A stretch of 7,119 bases of DNA from Clostridia bacterium. Lineage in GTDB: Bacteria; Bacillota_E; RBS10-35; JAJYVN01. The position numbers were made by a program, and so were the translations under genes. Below, piece by piece: positions 1-6,988 of the stretch. Each line of letters starts with the position of its first letter. The stretch's first letter is position 1. The stretch spans positions 1 through 7,119 of the forward strand of contig DAHWHV010000022.1 of the NCBI GenBank assembly GCA_027335545.1, read 5' to 3'. The notes beneath the pieces were generated by a model that was not told the DNA's origin, made no database searches, and saw only the letters and a list, made by a program, of their open reading frames with translations.

Positions 1-1
1 A

Positions 2-121
2 GCGCCGGTGGCCTCTGCGCCGGCCTTGGTGCGGCCCCTCGCCCGGCCCAGCGTCCGGCCTAGCGCCCGGCCTAGCGAGGCGACTGCGCCGGGTCCCCGC
101 GGACGCGGCGCCACGCCTTGA
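2..121 (+). CDS. Possible C-terminal tail of an upstream gene (partial, unidentified)
   Basis: One + frame stays open from the left edge to a TGA at 119-121 and would encode a tail rich in Ala, Pro and Arg, including repeated Arg-Pro-Ser units. A second frame, from base 1, stops at a TAG at 61-63, so the true frame is uncertain. The high GC of third positions fits coding sequence, but in DNA this GC-rich that is weak evidence. No domain or family motif is visible. In related operons the gene before fapR is often rpmF (ribosomal protein L32), but this tail does not look like the usual L32 C-terminus. It may equally be non-coding sequence. If the first frame is real, its stop codon overlaps the -35 element of the fapR promoter. 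Confidence 0.25.
   Translation, partial: APVASAPALVRPLARPSVRPSARPSEATAPGPRGRGATP
43..78. repeat. Three tandem 12-nt repeats
   Basis: Three adjacent units of the form CCGGCCYAGCGN lie at 43-54, 55-66 and 67-78. They differ only at the seventh and last positions. In the frame starting at base 2 they encode repeated Arg-Pro-Ser, and in the frame starting at base 1 they create TAG stops. The likely origin is replication slippage in GC-rich DNA. Confidence 0.7.
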
Positions 122-147
122 ATCGCATCCCGTACTCCGGCTATACT
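118..147 (+). promoter_or_regulatory. Predicted sigma-A promoter of the fap/fab operon
   Basis: TTGAAT at 118-123 (4 of 6 matches to TTGACA) and TATACT at 142-147 (5 of 6 matches to TATAAT) are separated by 18 nt. This is an AT-rich island in otherwise very GC-rich DNA and lies just upstream of fapR. Transcription would start near 154, leaving a leader of about 85 nt before the chosen fapR start. It is the only convincing promoter seen in the window, so the operon is probably read mainly from here. Confidence 0.7.
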
Positions 148-170
148 GGCAGGCGTTCCAATTAGGGCCA

Positions 171-195
171 TGTGTTAGAAGCAGGTGCCAACACA
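171..195. promoter_or_regulatory. Candidate FapR operator (autoregulatory site)
   Basis: TGTGTT at 171-176 and AACACA at 190-195 form a perfect 6-bp inverted repeat around a core at 175-191, TTAGAAGCAGGTGCCAA. The core matches the recalled FapR consensus TTAGTACCWGGTACTAA at 13 of 17 positions, 6 of 8 in each half. A weaker overlapping match (11 of 17) lies at 162-178 but has little symmetry. The site would fall at about +20 to +37 from the predicted transcription start, a sensible place for a repressor to block RNA polymerase. The consensus is from memory and the match was made by eye. Confidence 0.6.
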
Positions 196-216
196 GTCCG
201 CCCTCCGGAGGCGGAC
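196..216 (+). other. Hairpin in the fapR leader
   Basis: GTCCGC at 196-201 pairs with GCGGAC at 211-216. Two further pairs (203-204 with 209-210) follow a bulged C at 202, with CCGG as the loop. It lies between the candidate FapR operator and the chosen fapR Shine-Dalgarno at 222-231, and buries a GGAGG (207-211) that has no start codon at useful distance. It may affect translation or mRNA stability. In GC-rich DNA such hairpins also arise by chance. Confidence 0.4.
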
Positions 217-238
217 CGGGCCGGGAGGGGGCGCCGGG

Positions 239-847
239 GTGCGCGAAGGGGTGGCCGCAGCCCGGCGGGGCCGCAGGCGCGAACACCTCCGCGCGGCGCT
301 CCTGCGGGACCCGTTGCTGACGGACTCGGGGCTGGGCCGGCTGCTGGGCGTCAGCGTCCAGACCGTGCGCCTGGACCGCTTGGCCATGGGCATTCCCGAG
401 GTCCGGCATCGCGCCCGAGAGGTCGCCCAGCGCTCGTTGCGCGGGGGGGCGGCGCCCGCCCTACGGGGAGAGGTCGTGGACCTGGAGCCGGGCGTGTCGG
501 CGGTGGCGCTCCTGTCACCGGGACCGGCGGGGGCGGTGCCCTGGGCCGAGGATCCTGCCCTCTTCGCCGATGCCGAGGCCCTGGCGGTCGCCACCAGCGG
601 CCTGGTGGCGGCGGATGTGCGCGTGGCGAGCCTGAAGTTCCGGCGGGCGGCGCGCGCCGGCGGCCGGCTGGTGGCCAAGGCGGAGGTCCTGCGCCGCGGG
701 GCGCGGGCGTCCGGGGAGCGGCGAGTGGTGCTCGTCCAGATCCGCTGCGGGGACGAGGCCGTGTTTCGGGCGAAGTTCGTGGTGGATTCCGTGGACGAGG
801 GCGTGGACGAGGGCGTGGACGAGGGCGCGGCCACCAAGGAGTCGTGA
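239..847 (+). CDS. fapR: FapR, transcriptional regulator of fatty acid and phospholipid synthesis
   Basis: FapR is a cytoplasmic DeoR-type winged-helix repressor of fab and pls genes, normally released by malonyl-CoA. From the start chosen here the protein has 202 residues (B. subtilis FapR has 188). The DNA-binding domain covers about residues 10-65; its recognition segment, GVSVQTVRLDRL (37-48), is nearly identical to B. subtilis. A hot-dog effector domain follows at about 76-182, shown by LFADAEALAVA (108-118), GGRLVAKAEV (141-150) and GDEAVFRAKF (171-180). The GTG at 239 is preferred: GGGAGGGGG lies upstream at good distance, and an in-frame GTG at 185 would lie inside the operator. In a gap-free alignment to B. 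subtilis, the ligand-binding residues Arg106, Gly107 and Asn115 become Glu104, Asp105 and Glu113. The C-terminus carries three Val-Asp-Glu-Gly repeats. Family assignment is secure; the ligand response is not. Confidence 0.93.
   Translation: MREGVAAARRGRRREHLRAALLRDPLLTDSGLGRLLGVSVQTVRLDRLAMGIPEVRHRAREVAQRSLRGGAAPALRGEVVDLEPGVSAVALLSPGPAGAVPWAEDPALFADAEALAVATSGLVAADVRVASLKFRRAARAGGRLVAKAEVLRRGARASGERRVVLVQIRCGDEAVFRAKFVVDSVDEGVDEGVDEGAATKES
791..826 (+). repeat. Three perfect 12-nt tandem repeats at the 3' end of fapR
   Basis: GTGGACGAGGGC occurs three times without change at 791-802, 803-814 and 815-826. It is in frame and encodes Val-Asp-Glu-Gly three times, forming an acidic tail after the hot-dog domain. 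Identity at the DNA level suggests recent expansion by slippage. As the unit is a multiple of three, copy-number change would alter tail length without a frameshift. Confidence 0.9.
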
Positions 848-867
848 GCGGGGGCCCTGAACGGGGA

Positions 868-882
868 GCCGCCAGGGGCGGC
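868..882 (+). other. Small hairpin between fapR and plsX
   Basis: GCCGCC at 868-873 pairs with GGCGGC at 877-882 across a three-base loop. It sits in the 133-nt gap between fapR and plsX. There is no T-tract, so it is not a standard terminator. The rest of the gap holds no promoter or gene that I can support. Confidence 0.3.
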
Positions 883-980
883 CCTCCAGGGGCCCGGGCG
901 GTGCGCCCCGGAGCCGGGCGGTGCGGGGGGCTGCGGGGTCGAGGTCCCCGCCCTCCCCTGGGGAAGGGGTTCTGGTGAGG

Positions 981-2027
981 ATGCGCATCGCCGTCGACGC
1001 CATGGGTGGGGACCACCAGCCCAACGCACCGGTCGCGGGTGCTTTGGCCGCGCTCGAGGCGGACCCGGACCTGCAGGTGGCGCTGGTCGGTCGTCCCGAG
1101 GCGCTCGCCCCGGAGTTGGGCGGCGCCCCGGCCCGGCTCCGGAGTCGTTGCGAGATCGTGCCGGCCTCGGAGGTGATCGGGTCCGGGGAGGCGCCGACCG
1201 TCGCCCTGCGGGAGAAGCGCGACTCCTCCATCGGCGTCGGCCTCGGCCTGTGCAAGCGGGGCGAGGCGGATGGGTTCGTCTCGGCCGGCAACACGGGGGC
1301 ACTGATGGCCGGGGCCTTTCTGACCTTCGGCCGCCTCCCTGGGGTGCAGCGTCCCGCGATGCCGGTGGTCCTGCCCACGGTCAACGGTCAGGGGCTCGTG
1401 ATCCTGGACGTGGGGGCCCACCTGGACGCGGACGCGCGCAATCTCTACGACTTCGCGGTGATGGGGAGTCTGTTCGCGGAGCGCGCCCGCGGCATCCGCC
1501 AGCCCCGGGTGGCCCTGCTGAACGTGGGGACCGAGGAGCGCAAGGGCACGGCGGTGAGTCGTGAGGCCTTCGCCCTGCTGCAGGCGGCCCCGTTGCGCTT
1601 CGTCGGCAACATCGAGGGGCGCGACCTGTTCGGCGACCGCGCCGACGTGGTGGTCACCGACGGGTTCGTGGGCAACGTGGTGATCAAGGTCATCGAGGGG
1701 TTCGGTATCGGCATCTCCCAGGTGATGGGCCGCGCCTTGCGCCACTCGGGGCTGCTCACGCTGGTGGGGGCGGCCTTGGCCGCCCGGACCCTGCGGGGCC
1801 TGCGCAAGCAGCTGGACTACGCGGAGTATGGAGGGGTGCCGCTGCTGGGCCTGCAGGGGTTGTGTGTGAAGTGCCACGGGAGTTCCGATGCCCGGGCGCT
1901 GAAAAACGGCATCCGGGCGACCGCGGGTATGGCCAGGAGCGGCTTGGTGCGGGAACTCGCGGCGAGCCTCAGTGAGCGCGGCACCGCCCCGGGTCAGCGC
2001 GGGGAAGGGGAGACCGCCGGTGACTGA
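981..2027 (+). CDS. plsX: PlsX, phosphate acyltransferase (acyl-ACP:phosphate)
   Basis: PlsX converts acyl-ACP and inorganic phosphate to acyl-phosphate, the donor used by PlsY to acylate glycerol-3-phosphate. It acts as a peripheral protein at the inner face of the membrane. The 348-residue protein spans the whole family. It opens with MRIAVDAMGGDH (1-12), the standard PlsX N-terminus, then SAGNTGALM (101-109), LDVGA (142-146), NVGTEERKG (181-189), VGNIEGRD (208-215), VVVTDGFVGNVVIK (223-236), YGGVPLLGL (283-291) and HGSSD (299-303). The ATG at 981 is chosen because it matches the family start. A GTG at 975 is also in frame and nearer the AAGGGGT at 964-970, but would add only two residues. 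The gene overlaps fabH by 8 nt, implying translational coupling. The last 18 or so residues are a non-conserved Gly/Glu-rich tail. Confidence 0.97.
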   Translation: MRIAVDAMGGDHQPNAPVAGALAALEADPDLQVALVGRPEALAPELGGAPARLRSRCEIVPASEVIGSGEAPTVALREKRDSSIGVGLGLCKRGEADGFVSAGNTGALMAGAFLTFGRLPGVQRPAMPVVLPTVNGQGLVILDVGAHLDADARNLYDFAVMGSLFAERARGIRQPRVALLNVGTEERKGTAVSREAFALLQAAPLRFVGNIEGRDLFGDRADVVVTDGFVGNVVIKVIEGFGIGISQVMGRALRHSGLLTLVGAALAARTLRGLRKQLDYAEYGGVPLLGLQGLCVKCHGSSDARALKNGIRATAGMARSGLVRELAASLSERGTAPGQRGEGETAGD

Positions 2028-3069
2028 CCCCGGCAGCGTCGCGCCCGCCCGGGGCTTTGGGACCGGGGTGGGGCGTCGGGGTGAGGCGCCCGCCGCGGGG
2101 GTGCTCGGGGTGGGCCACCACGTACCGGAGCGCGCGGTGACCAACGCCGAATTGACCGAGACGCTGCAGACCACCGACGAGTGGATTCGCAGCCGCACCG
2201 GCATCCGAGAACGCCGCGTGGCGGCCCCGGGGCAGGCCTGCAGCGATCTGGCGCTGCCCGCGGCGCGGATGGCGTTGGAGCGGGCCGGGGTGGCCCCCGC
2301 CGGACTGGACCTGATCCTGGTCGGGACGGTCACGCCCGACCACGCCTTTCCCTCCACGGCCTGTGTGCTGCAGGAGCGCCTGGGGGCCCCCGGCGCCGCG
2401 GCGATGGATATCTCCGCCGCGTGCACGGGGTTCCTCTACGCCCTCTCCACGGCGGAGGCGCTGATCCGGGCGGGGAGCATCCGCTACGCCCTGGTGGTCG
2501 GCGCGGAGGTGCTCAGCAAGATCCTGAACTGGGGAGATCGCAGCACCGCCATCCTGCTCGGGGACGGGGCGGGAGCGGCGGTCCTGGGTCCGGTAGACGC
2601 CGGGTGCGGGGTGCTCTCCACCTACCTCGGCGCGGACGGGGCCGGCGGCCCCCTGGTGTGCATGCCGGCCGGGGGCAGCCGCATGCCGACGACCGCGGAG
2701 ACGCTCGCGGCCGGGCTCAACACGTTCTCCCAAAACGGCCGGGAGGTCTACCGCTTCGCCACGCAGATCATGGGCGACGCGGCGGAGGAAGCCCTGTCCC
2801 GGGCCGGGCTGCGGCCGGAGGATGTGTCGCTGCTGGTGCCGCACCAAGCGAATTTCCGCATCATCGAGGCCGCGGCGCGGCGCTTCGGCTTTCCCATGGA
2901 GCGGGTCTGGGTCAACATCGACCGCTATGGCAACACCTCCTCGGCCTCGATCCCCATCGGCCTGTCGGAGGCGGTGGCGGCCGGGCGGCTGCACGCCGGG
3001 GACATCGTGCTGGCGGTGGCCTTCGGCGCTGGCCTGACCTGGGGGGCGGTGACGCTCCGGTGGGTCTGA
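2020..3069 (+). CDS. fabH: FabH, 3-oxoacyl-ACP synthase III
   Basis: FabH starts fatty acid synthesis by condensing a short acyl-CoA with malonyl-ACP to give 3-ketoacyl-ACP and CO2. The thiolase-fold catalytic triad is complete: Cys135 in ISAACTGF (131-138), His275 in VPHQAN (273-278) and Asn305 in YGNTSS (303-308). Other hallmarks are TTDEWIRSRTGIRERR (51-66) and the C-terminal AFGAGLTWGA (334-343). The GTG at 2020 is chosen because AAGGGGAGA lies just upstream and the start overlaps the plsX stop. This gives 349 residues with about 23 before the point where FabH proteins usually begin (AAGVLGVG, 25-32). An in-frame GTG at 2068 would remove most of that extension but has a weaker Shine-Dalgarno. 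Whether it prefers straight or branched primers cannot be read by eye. No enoyl reductase gene follows it. Confidence 0.97.
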   Translation: MTDPGSVAPARGFGTGVGRRGEAPAAGVLGVGHHVPERAVTNAELTETLQTTDEWIRSRTGIRERRVAAPGQACSDLALPAARMALERAGVAPAGLDLILVGTVTPDHAFPSTACVLQERLGAPGAAAMDISAACTGFLYALSTAEALIRAGSIRYALVVGAEVLSKILNWGDRSTAILLGDGAGAAVLGPVDAGCGVLSTYLGADGAGGPLVCMPAGGSRMPTTAETLAAGLNTFSQNGREVYRFATQIMGDAAEEALSRAGLRPEDVSLLVPHQANFRIIEAAARRFGFPMERVWVNIDRYGNTSSASIPIGLSEAVAAGRLHAGDIVLAVAFGAGLTWGAVTLRWV

Positions 3070-3112
3070 GGGGCGCCGGTCTCGCCGCGGCGGTGCGAGG
3101 GGAGCCGGCCGT

Positions 3113-4078
3113 ATGCGGTTAGCCTTCCTGTTCCCGGGCCAGGGCGCCCAGTTCGTCGGCATGGGTCGGGCCTTCTACGAGACGGAGCCGGCGGCGCGGC
3201 GGGCCATCGAGCAGGCGGCGGCGGCCTGCGCCCTCGACCTGCCCGAGTTGTGTCTGCGCGGTCCCGAGGCGCGCTTGCTGGAGACGGAGGTCACCCAGCC
3301 GGCGATCCTGGCCGTCAGCGCAGCGATCTTGGCCGTGCTGGCGGAGCGCGGGATCGCGCCCGCAGCCGCGGCGGGCCTGTCCCTGGGGGAGTATGGCGCG
3401 GTGTTGGCGGCCGGGGCCGCGGACCTCGGGCCCCTCGCCCGCTTGGTGCGCCTGCGGGGCCGTTACATGCAGGAAGCCGTGCCCCTGGGCACCGGAGGCA
3501 TGGCCGCCGTGCTCGGGCTGGGCCTGGAGGAGACCGGGCGCCTCTGCGCCGCCGCCGTGGCGGAGTTGCCCGATCCACCGCCGGGGGGGTGGGTGCTCTC
3601 CGCGGCCAATCTGAACGCCCCGGGGCAGATCGTGATCGCCGGCCACCTCGCGGCGGTGCGGCGGGCGGCCGAGTTGGGCCGGGCGTTCGGGGCCCGCCGG
3701 GTGGCCCCGCTGCCGGTCAGCGCCCCGTTCCACTGTGCCCTGATGGGCCCGGCGGCGGAGCGGCTGCGCCCGGAGTTGGAGGCCCTGCCGCTGCGCCGAG
3801 CCGGCGTGCCCGTCGTCGGCAACGCCGCGGCGGAGCCCGTGCGCGAGCCGGCCGCCCTGCGCTCGGCGCTGCTGCGCCAGGTGACCGAACCCGTGCGCTG
3901 GGAGGAGTGTGTGCGGCGCCTCGGGGCCATGGGCTGCGACACCTTCCTCGAGGTGGGGCCCGGGCGCACCCTCACCTCTCTGCTACCGCGCATCCTGCCC
4001 GAGGCGCGGGGCTTCGCGCTGGGGGATCCGGAGGCGCTGGAGACGTGCCTGCAGGAACTCGGGGGGCGCTGCGGGTAG
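3113..4078 (+). CDS. fabD: FabD, malonyl-CoA:ACP transacylase
   Basis: FabD moves malonyl from CoA to the phosphopantetheine arm of ACP, supplying the extender for FabH and FabF. The 321-residue protein has the expected features in order: FPGQGAQ (7-13), the nucleophile elbow GLSLGEY (88-94) with Ser90, the substrate-binding Arg115 in RLRGRYMQ (113-120), GQIVIAG (171-177), the catalytic His207 in APFHCALM (204-211), and FLEVGPGRTL (278-287). The elbow has Leu instead of the textbook His before the serine, a variant I recall from clostridial FabDs, so activity is expected. The ATG at 3113 is preceded by GAGGGGAGCC at about 3097-3106 and matches the family N-terminus. It lies 43 nt after fabH and 31 nt before fabG. 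Confidence 0.97.
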   Translation: MRLAFLFPGQGAQFVGMGRAFYETEPAARRAIEQAAAACALDLPELCLRGPEARLLETEVTQPAILAVSAAILAVLAERGIAPAAAAGLSLGEYGAVLAAGAADLGPLARLVRLRGRYMQEAVPLGTGGMAAVLGLGLEETGRLCAAAVAELPDPPPGGWVLSAANLNAPGQIVIAGHLAAVRRAAELGRAFGARRVAPLPVSAPFHCALMGPAAERLRPELEALPLRRAGVPVVGNAAAEPVREPAALRSALLRQVTEPVRWEECVRRLGAMGCDTFLEVGPGRTLTSLLPRILPEARGFALGDPEALETCLQELGGRCG

Positions 4079-4109
4079 CGTAGGCGGCCGGGCGGGGGAG
4101 GGGGCGGGC

Positions 4110-5521
<1,412 letters not shown>

Positions 5522-5544
5522 GCGGAACGGGTGGTGGGGATCGA

Positions 5545-5575
5545 GGCGGCGGGGGCCCGGCAGGGACCCGCCGCC
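5545..5575 (+). other. GC hairpin after acpP
   Basis: GGCGGCGGG at 5545-5553 pairs perfectly with CCCGCCGCC at 5567-5575 around a 13-nt loop, 23 nt after the acpP stop. No T-tract follows. It could stabilise the 3' end of an acpP message or partly stop transcription before fabF. Confidence 0.5.
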
Positions 5576-5594
5576 AGGCGTCGGCCGTGCTGAT

Positions 5595-5636
5595 CCGCTG
5601 GCCCTGACCCGCTGGCCCTGACCCGCTGCCCCGCTG
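5595..5636. repeat. 14-nt tandem repeats in the acpP-fabF spacer
   Basis: CCGCTGGCCCTGAC is present twice without change (5595-5608 and 5609-5622). CCGCTG follows again at 5623-5628 and 5631-5636. The array ends next to the fabF Shine-Dalgarno AGGAGGG (5639-5645). It is probably a slippage repeat; its copy number would change the spacer but not any protein. Confidence 0.85.
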
Positions 5637-5655
5637 CGAGGAGGGAACCGCCAAG

Positions 5656-6897
5656 GTGGCGCGGAGGGTGGTCATTACCGGGGTCGGGGCGGTGACGCCG
5701 CTCGGCCTCAACGTCGAGGCCCTGTGGCGTGGTGTCGTCGCGGGGGAGTGCGGCATCGGGCCGATCACCCGCTTCGACGCCTCCGCCTATCCGTGCCGCA
5801 TCGCCGCGGAGGTGAAGGGGTTTTCCACCGACCCGTGGCTGCCCCGCAAGGACGCGCGGCGCATGGACCGGTTCGCCCAGTACGCCGTAGCCTGTGCGCT
5901 CATGGCCGGGGAGGACGCGGGCGTGGTCTGGTCCGAGGTCGAACTGGACCGCGTGGGGGTGATCATGGGCACCGGGATCGGCGGCATGGAGACGCTCCTG
6001 GAGCAGAACGCCGTCCTGATGCAGCGCGGCCCCGACCGGGTCAGCCCGTTCTTCGTGCCCATGATGATCGCCAACATGGCCTCGGCCCAGGTGTCCATCG
6101 TCACGGGGGCGCGCGGGCCGAACGTCACGACGGTCACCGCCTGTTCCAGTTCGGCGAATGCCGTGGGGGACGCCTTTCGGGCGATCCAGCGCGGCGATGC
6201 GGACATGATGGTCACCGGCGGGACGGAGGCGGCCCTGCTGCCGCTGTCCGTGGCGGGGTTCTGCGCCATGCGGGCGATGTCCACCCACAACGAGGCCCCG
6301 GCCGCCGCCTGTCGTCCCTTCGACGCCGGTCGCGACGGCTTCGTGCTGGGGGAGGGCGGTGGCGCGCTGATCCTCGAGGATCTGGACGCCGCGCGGCGCC
6401 GGGGCGGCCGCATCCGCGCGGAACTCGTCGGCTACGGCCTGTCCGCGGACGCGTATGACGTCGTGCGGCCCGCGCCCGGGGGGGCCGGCCAGATCCTGGC
6501 GATGCGGCGGGCCCTGGCCGACGCTGGGCTCCGGCCGGAGGACGTGGGGTACATCAACGCCCATGCCACCTCGACCCCGGTCGGGGATCGGGAGGAGGTG
6601 CAGGCCATTCGCTCCGTCTTCGGAGCGCACACGGAGCGCCTGCCGATCAGTTCGACCAAGTCCATGACCGGCCACCTGCTCGGGGCGGCCGGGGCGGTGG
6701 AGCTCATCCTGTGCGTGCGAGCCCTGGAAGAGGGCACGCTGCCACCGACTATCAACTACACGGACCCCGACCCGGAGTGCGAGATCGACTGCGTCCCCAA
6801 CGCCGCGCGGTCCGCGCGGATCGATGTGGCGCTCTCGAACTCCTTCGGTTTTGGGGGGCACAACGTCAGCCTGATCGCCCGCCGGTTCGATGGCTAG
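5656..6897 (+). CDS. fabF: FabF, 3-oxoacyl-ACP synthase II
   Basis: FabF elongates acyl-ACP by condensing it with malonyl-ACP. The 413-residue protein carries the complete KAS II active site with the same residue numbers as E. coli FabF: Cys163 in TACSSS (161-166), His303 in NAHATSTP (301-308), Lys335 and His340 in TKSMTGHLLGAAG (334-346). The gatekeeper loop NSFGFGGHN (395-403) is present. It opens with RRVVITGVGAVTPLG (3-17), as the family does. The GTG at 5656 is chosen for the AGGAGGG at 5639-5645, 10 nt upstream, and for its fit to the family start. Small variants (CSSS for CATG, NAHA for NAHG) are ones I recall from other FabFs. It is the last enzyme gene of the operon in this window, and a strong hairpin starts at the next base. 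Confidence 0.97.
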   Translation: MARRVVITGVGAVTPLGLNVEALWRGVVAGECGIGPITRFDASAYPCRIAAEVKGFSTDPWLPRKDARRMDRFAQYAVACALMAGEDAGVVWSEVELDRVGVIMGTGIGGMETLLEQNAVLMQRGPDRVSPFFVPMMIANMASAQVSIVTGARGPNVTTVTACSSSANAVGDAFRAIQRGDADMMVTGGTEAALLPLSVAGFCAMRAMSTHNEAPAAACRPFDAGRDGFVLGEGGGALILEDLDAARRRGGRIRAELVGYGLSADAYDVVRPAPGGAGQILAMRRALADAGLRPEDVGYINAHATSTPVGDREEVQAIRSVFGAHTERLPISSTKSMTGHLLGAAGAVELILCVRALEEGTLPPTINYTDPDPECEIDCVPNAARSARIDVALSNSFGFGGHNVSLIARRFDG

Positions 6898-6932
6898 GTG
6901 GTTGCGGGAAAAGGGACTTTTCCTGCGACCAC
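6898..6932 (+). other. 16-bp hairpin directly after fabF
   Basis: GTGGTTGCGGGAAAAG (6898-6913) pairs with CTTTTCCTGCGACCAC (6917-6932) across a GGA loop. Fourteen pairs are Watson-Crick and two are G-U (6903 with 6927, 6906 with 6924). In the opposite strand these two would be A-C mismatches, so the structure fits RNA made from the + strand. No T-tract follows, which argues against a standard terminator. It starts at the base after the fabF stop codon and lies 56 nt before the next gene. It could be a 3' stabiliser, a weak terminator, or a double-strand-specific cleavage site. Confidence 0.8.
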
Positions 6933-6988
6933 GTCCGGATCTGGTGCCCGGAGACGGCGGCGGGCCAGACCGAGGAGGGAATATGGGT

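Noticed and set aside
93..104. GTCC/GGAC inverted repeat upstream of the promoter as a terminator of the preceding gene
   Set aside because: The stem is only four base pairs with no T-tract after it.
170..178. Two-codon mini-ORF ATG TGT TAG in the fapR leader
   Set aside because: It has no Shine-Dalgarno and its bases are better explained by the candidate operator.
172..978. Plus-strand frame overlapping fapR in another phase
   Set aside because: Its product is Gly/Arg/Pro-rich with no family features, while the other phase encodes a clear FapR.
1863..1877. CVKCH in PlsX (residues 295-299), resembling a haem c attachment motif
   Set aside because: It falls in the conserved PlsX stretch just before HGSSD, where cysteine occurs in relatives. 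The protein has no export signal, so the match is chance.
351..2426. Very long open frame on the minus strand (691 codons) opposite fapR, plsX and fabH
   Set aside because: It lies opposite three certain genes, and its translation is Arg/Pro/Ala-rich with no domain. In DNA this rich in GC, stop codons are rare on both strands.
3374..3394. FabD nucleophile motif GLSLGEY instead of GHSxGE
   Set aside because: The serine, the catalytic histidine and the arginine are intact, and I recall the Leu form from clostridial FabDs, so this is not a sign of inactivity.
6898..6932. The hairpin after fabF as an intrinsic terminator
   Set aside because: The only T-run is inside the stem, and GC-rich sequence follows the stem, so the usual U-tract is missing. 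Termination is not excluded but is not supported.
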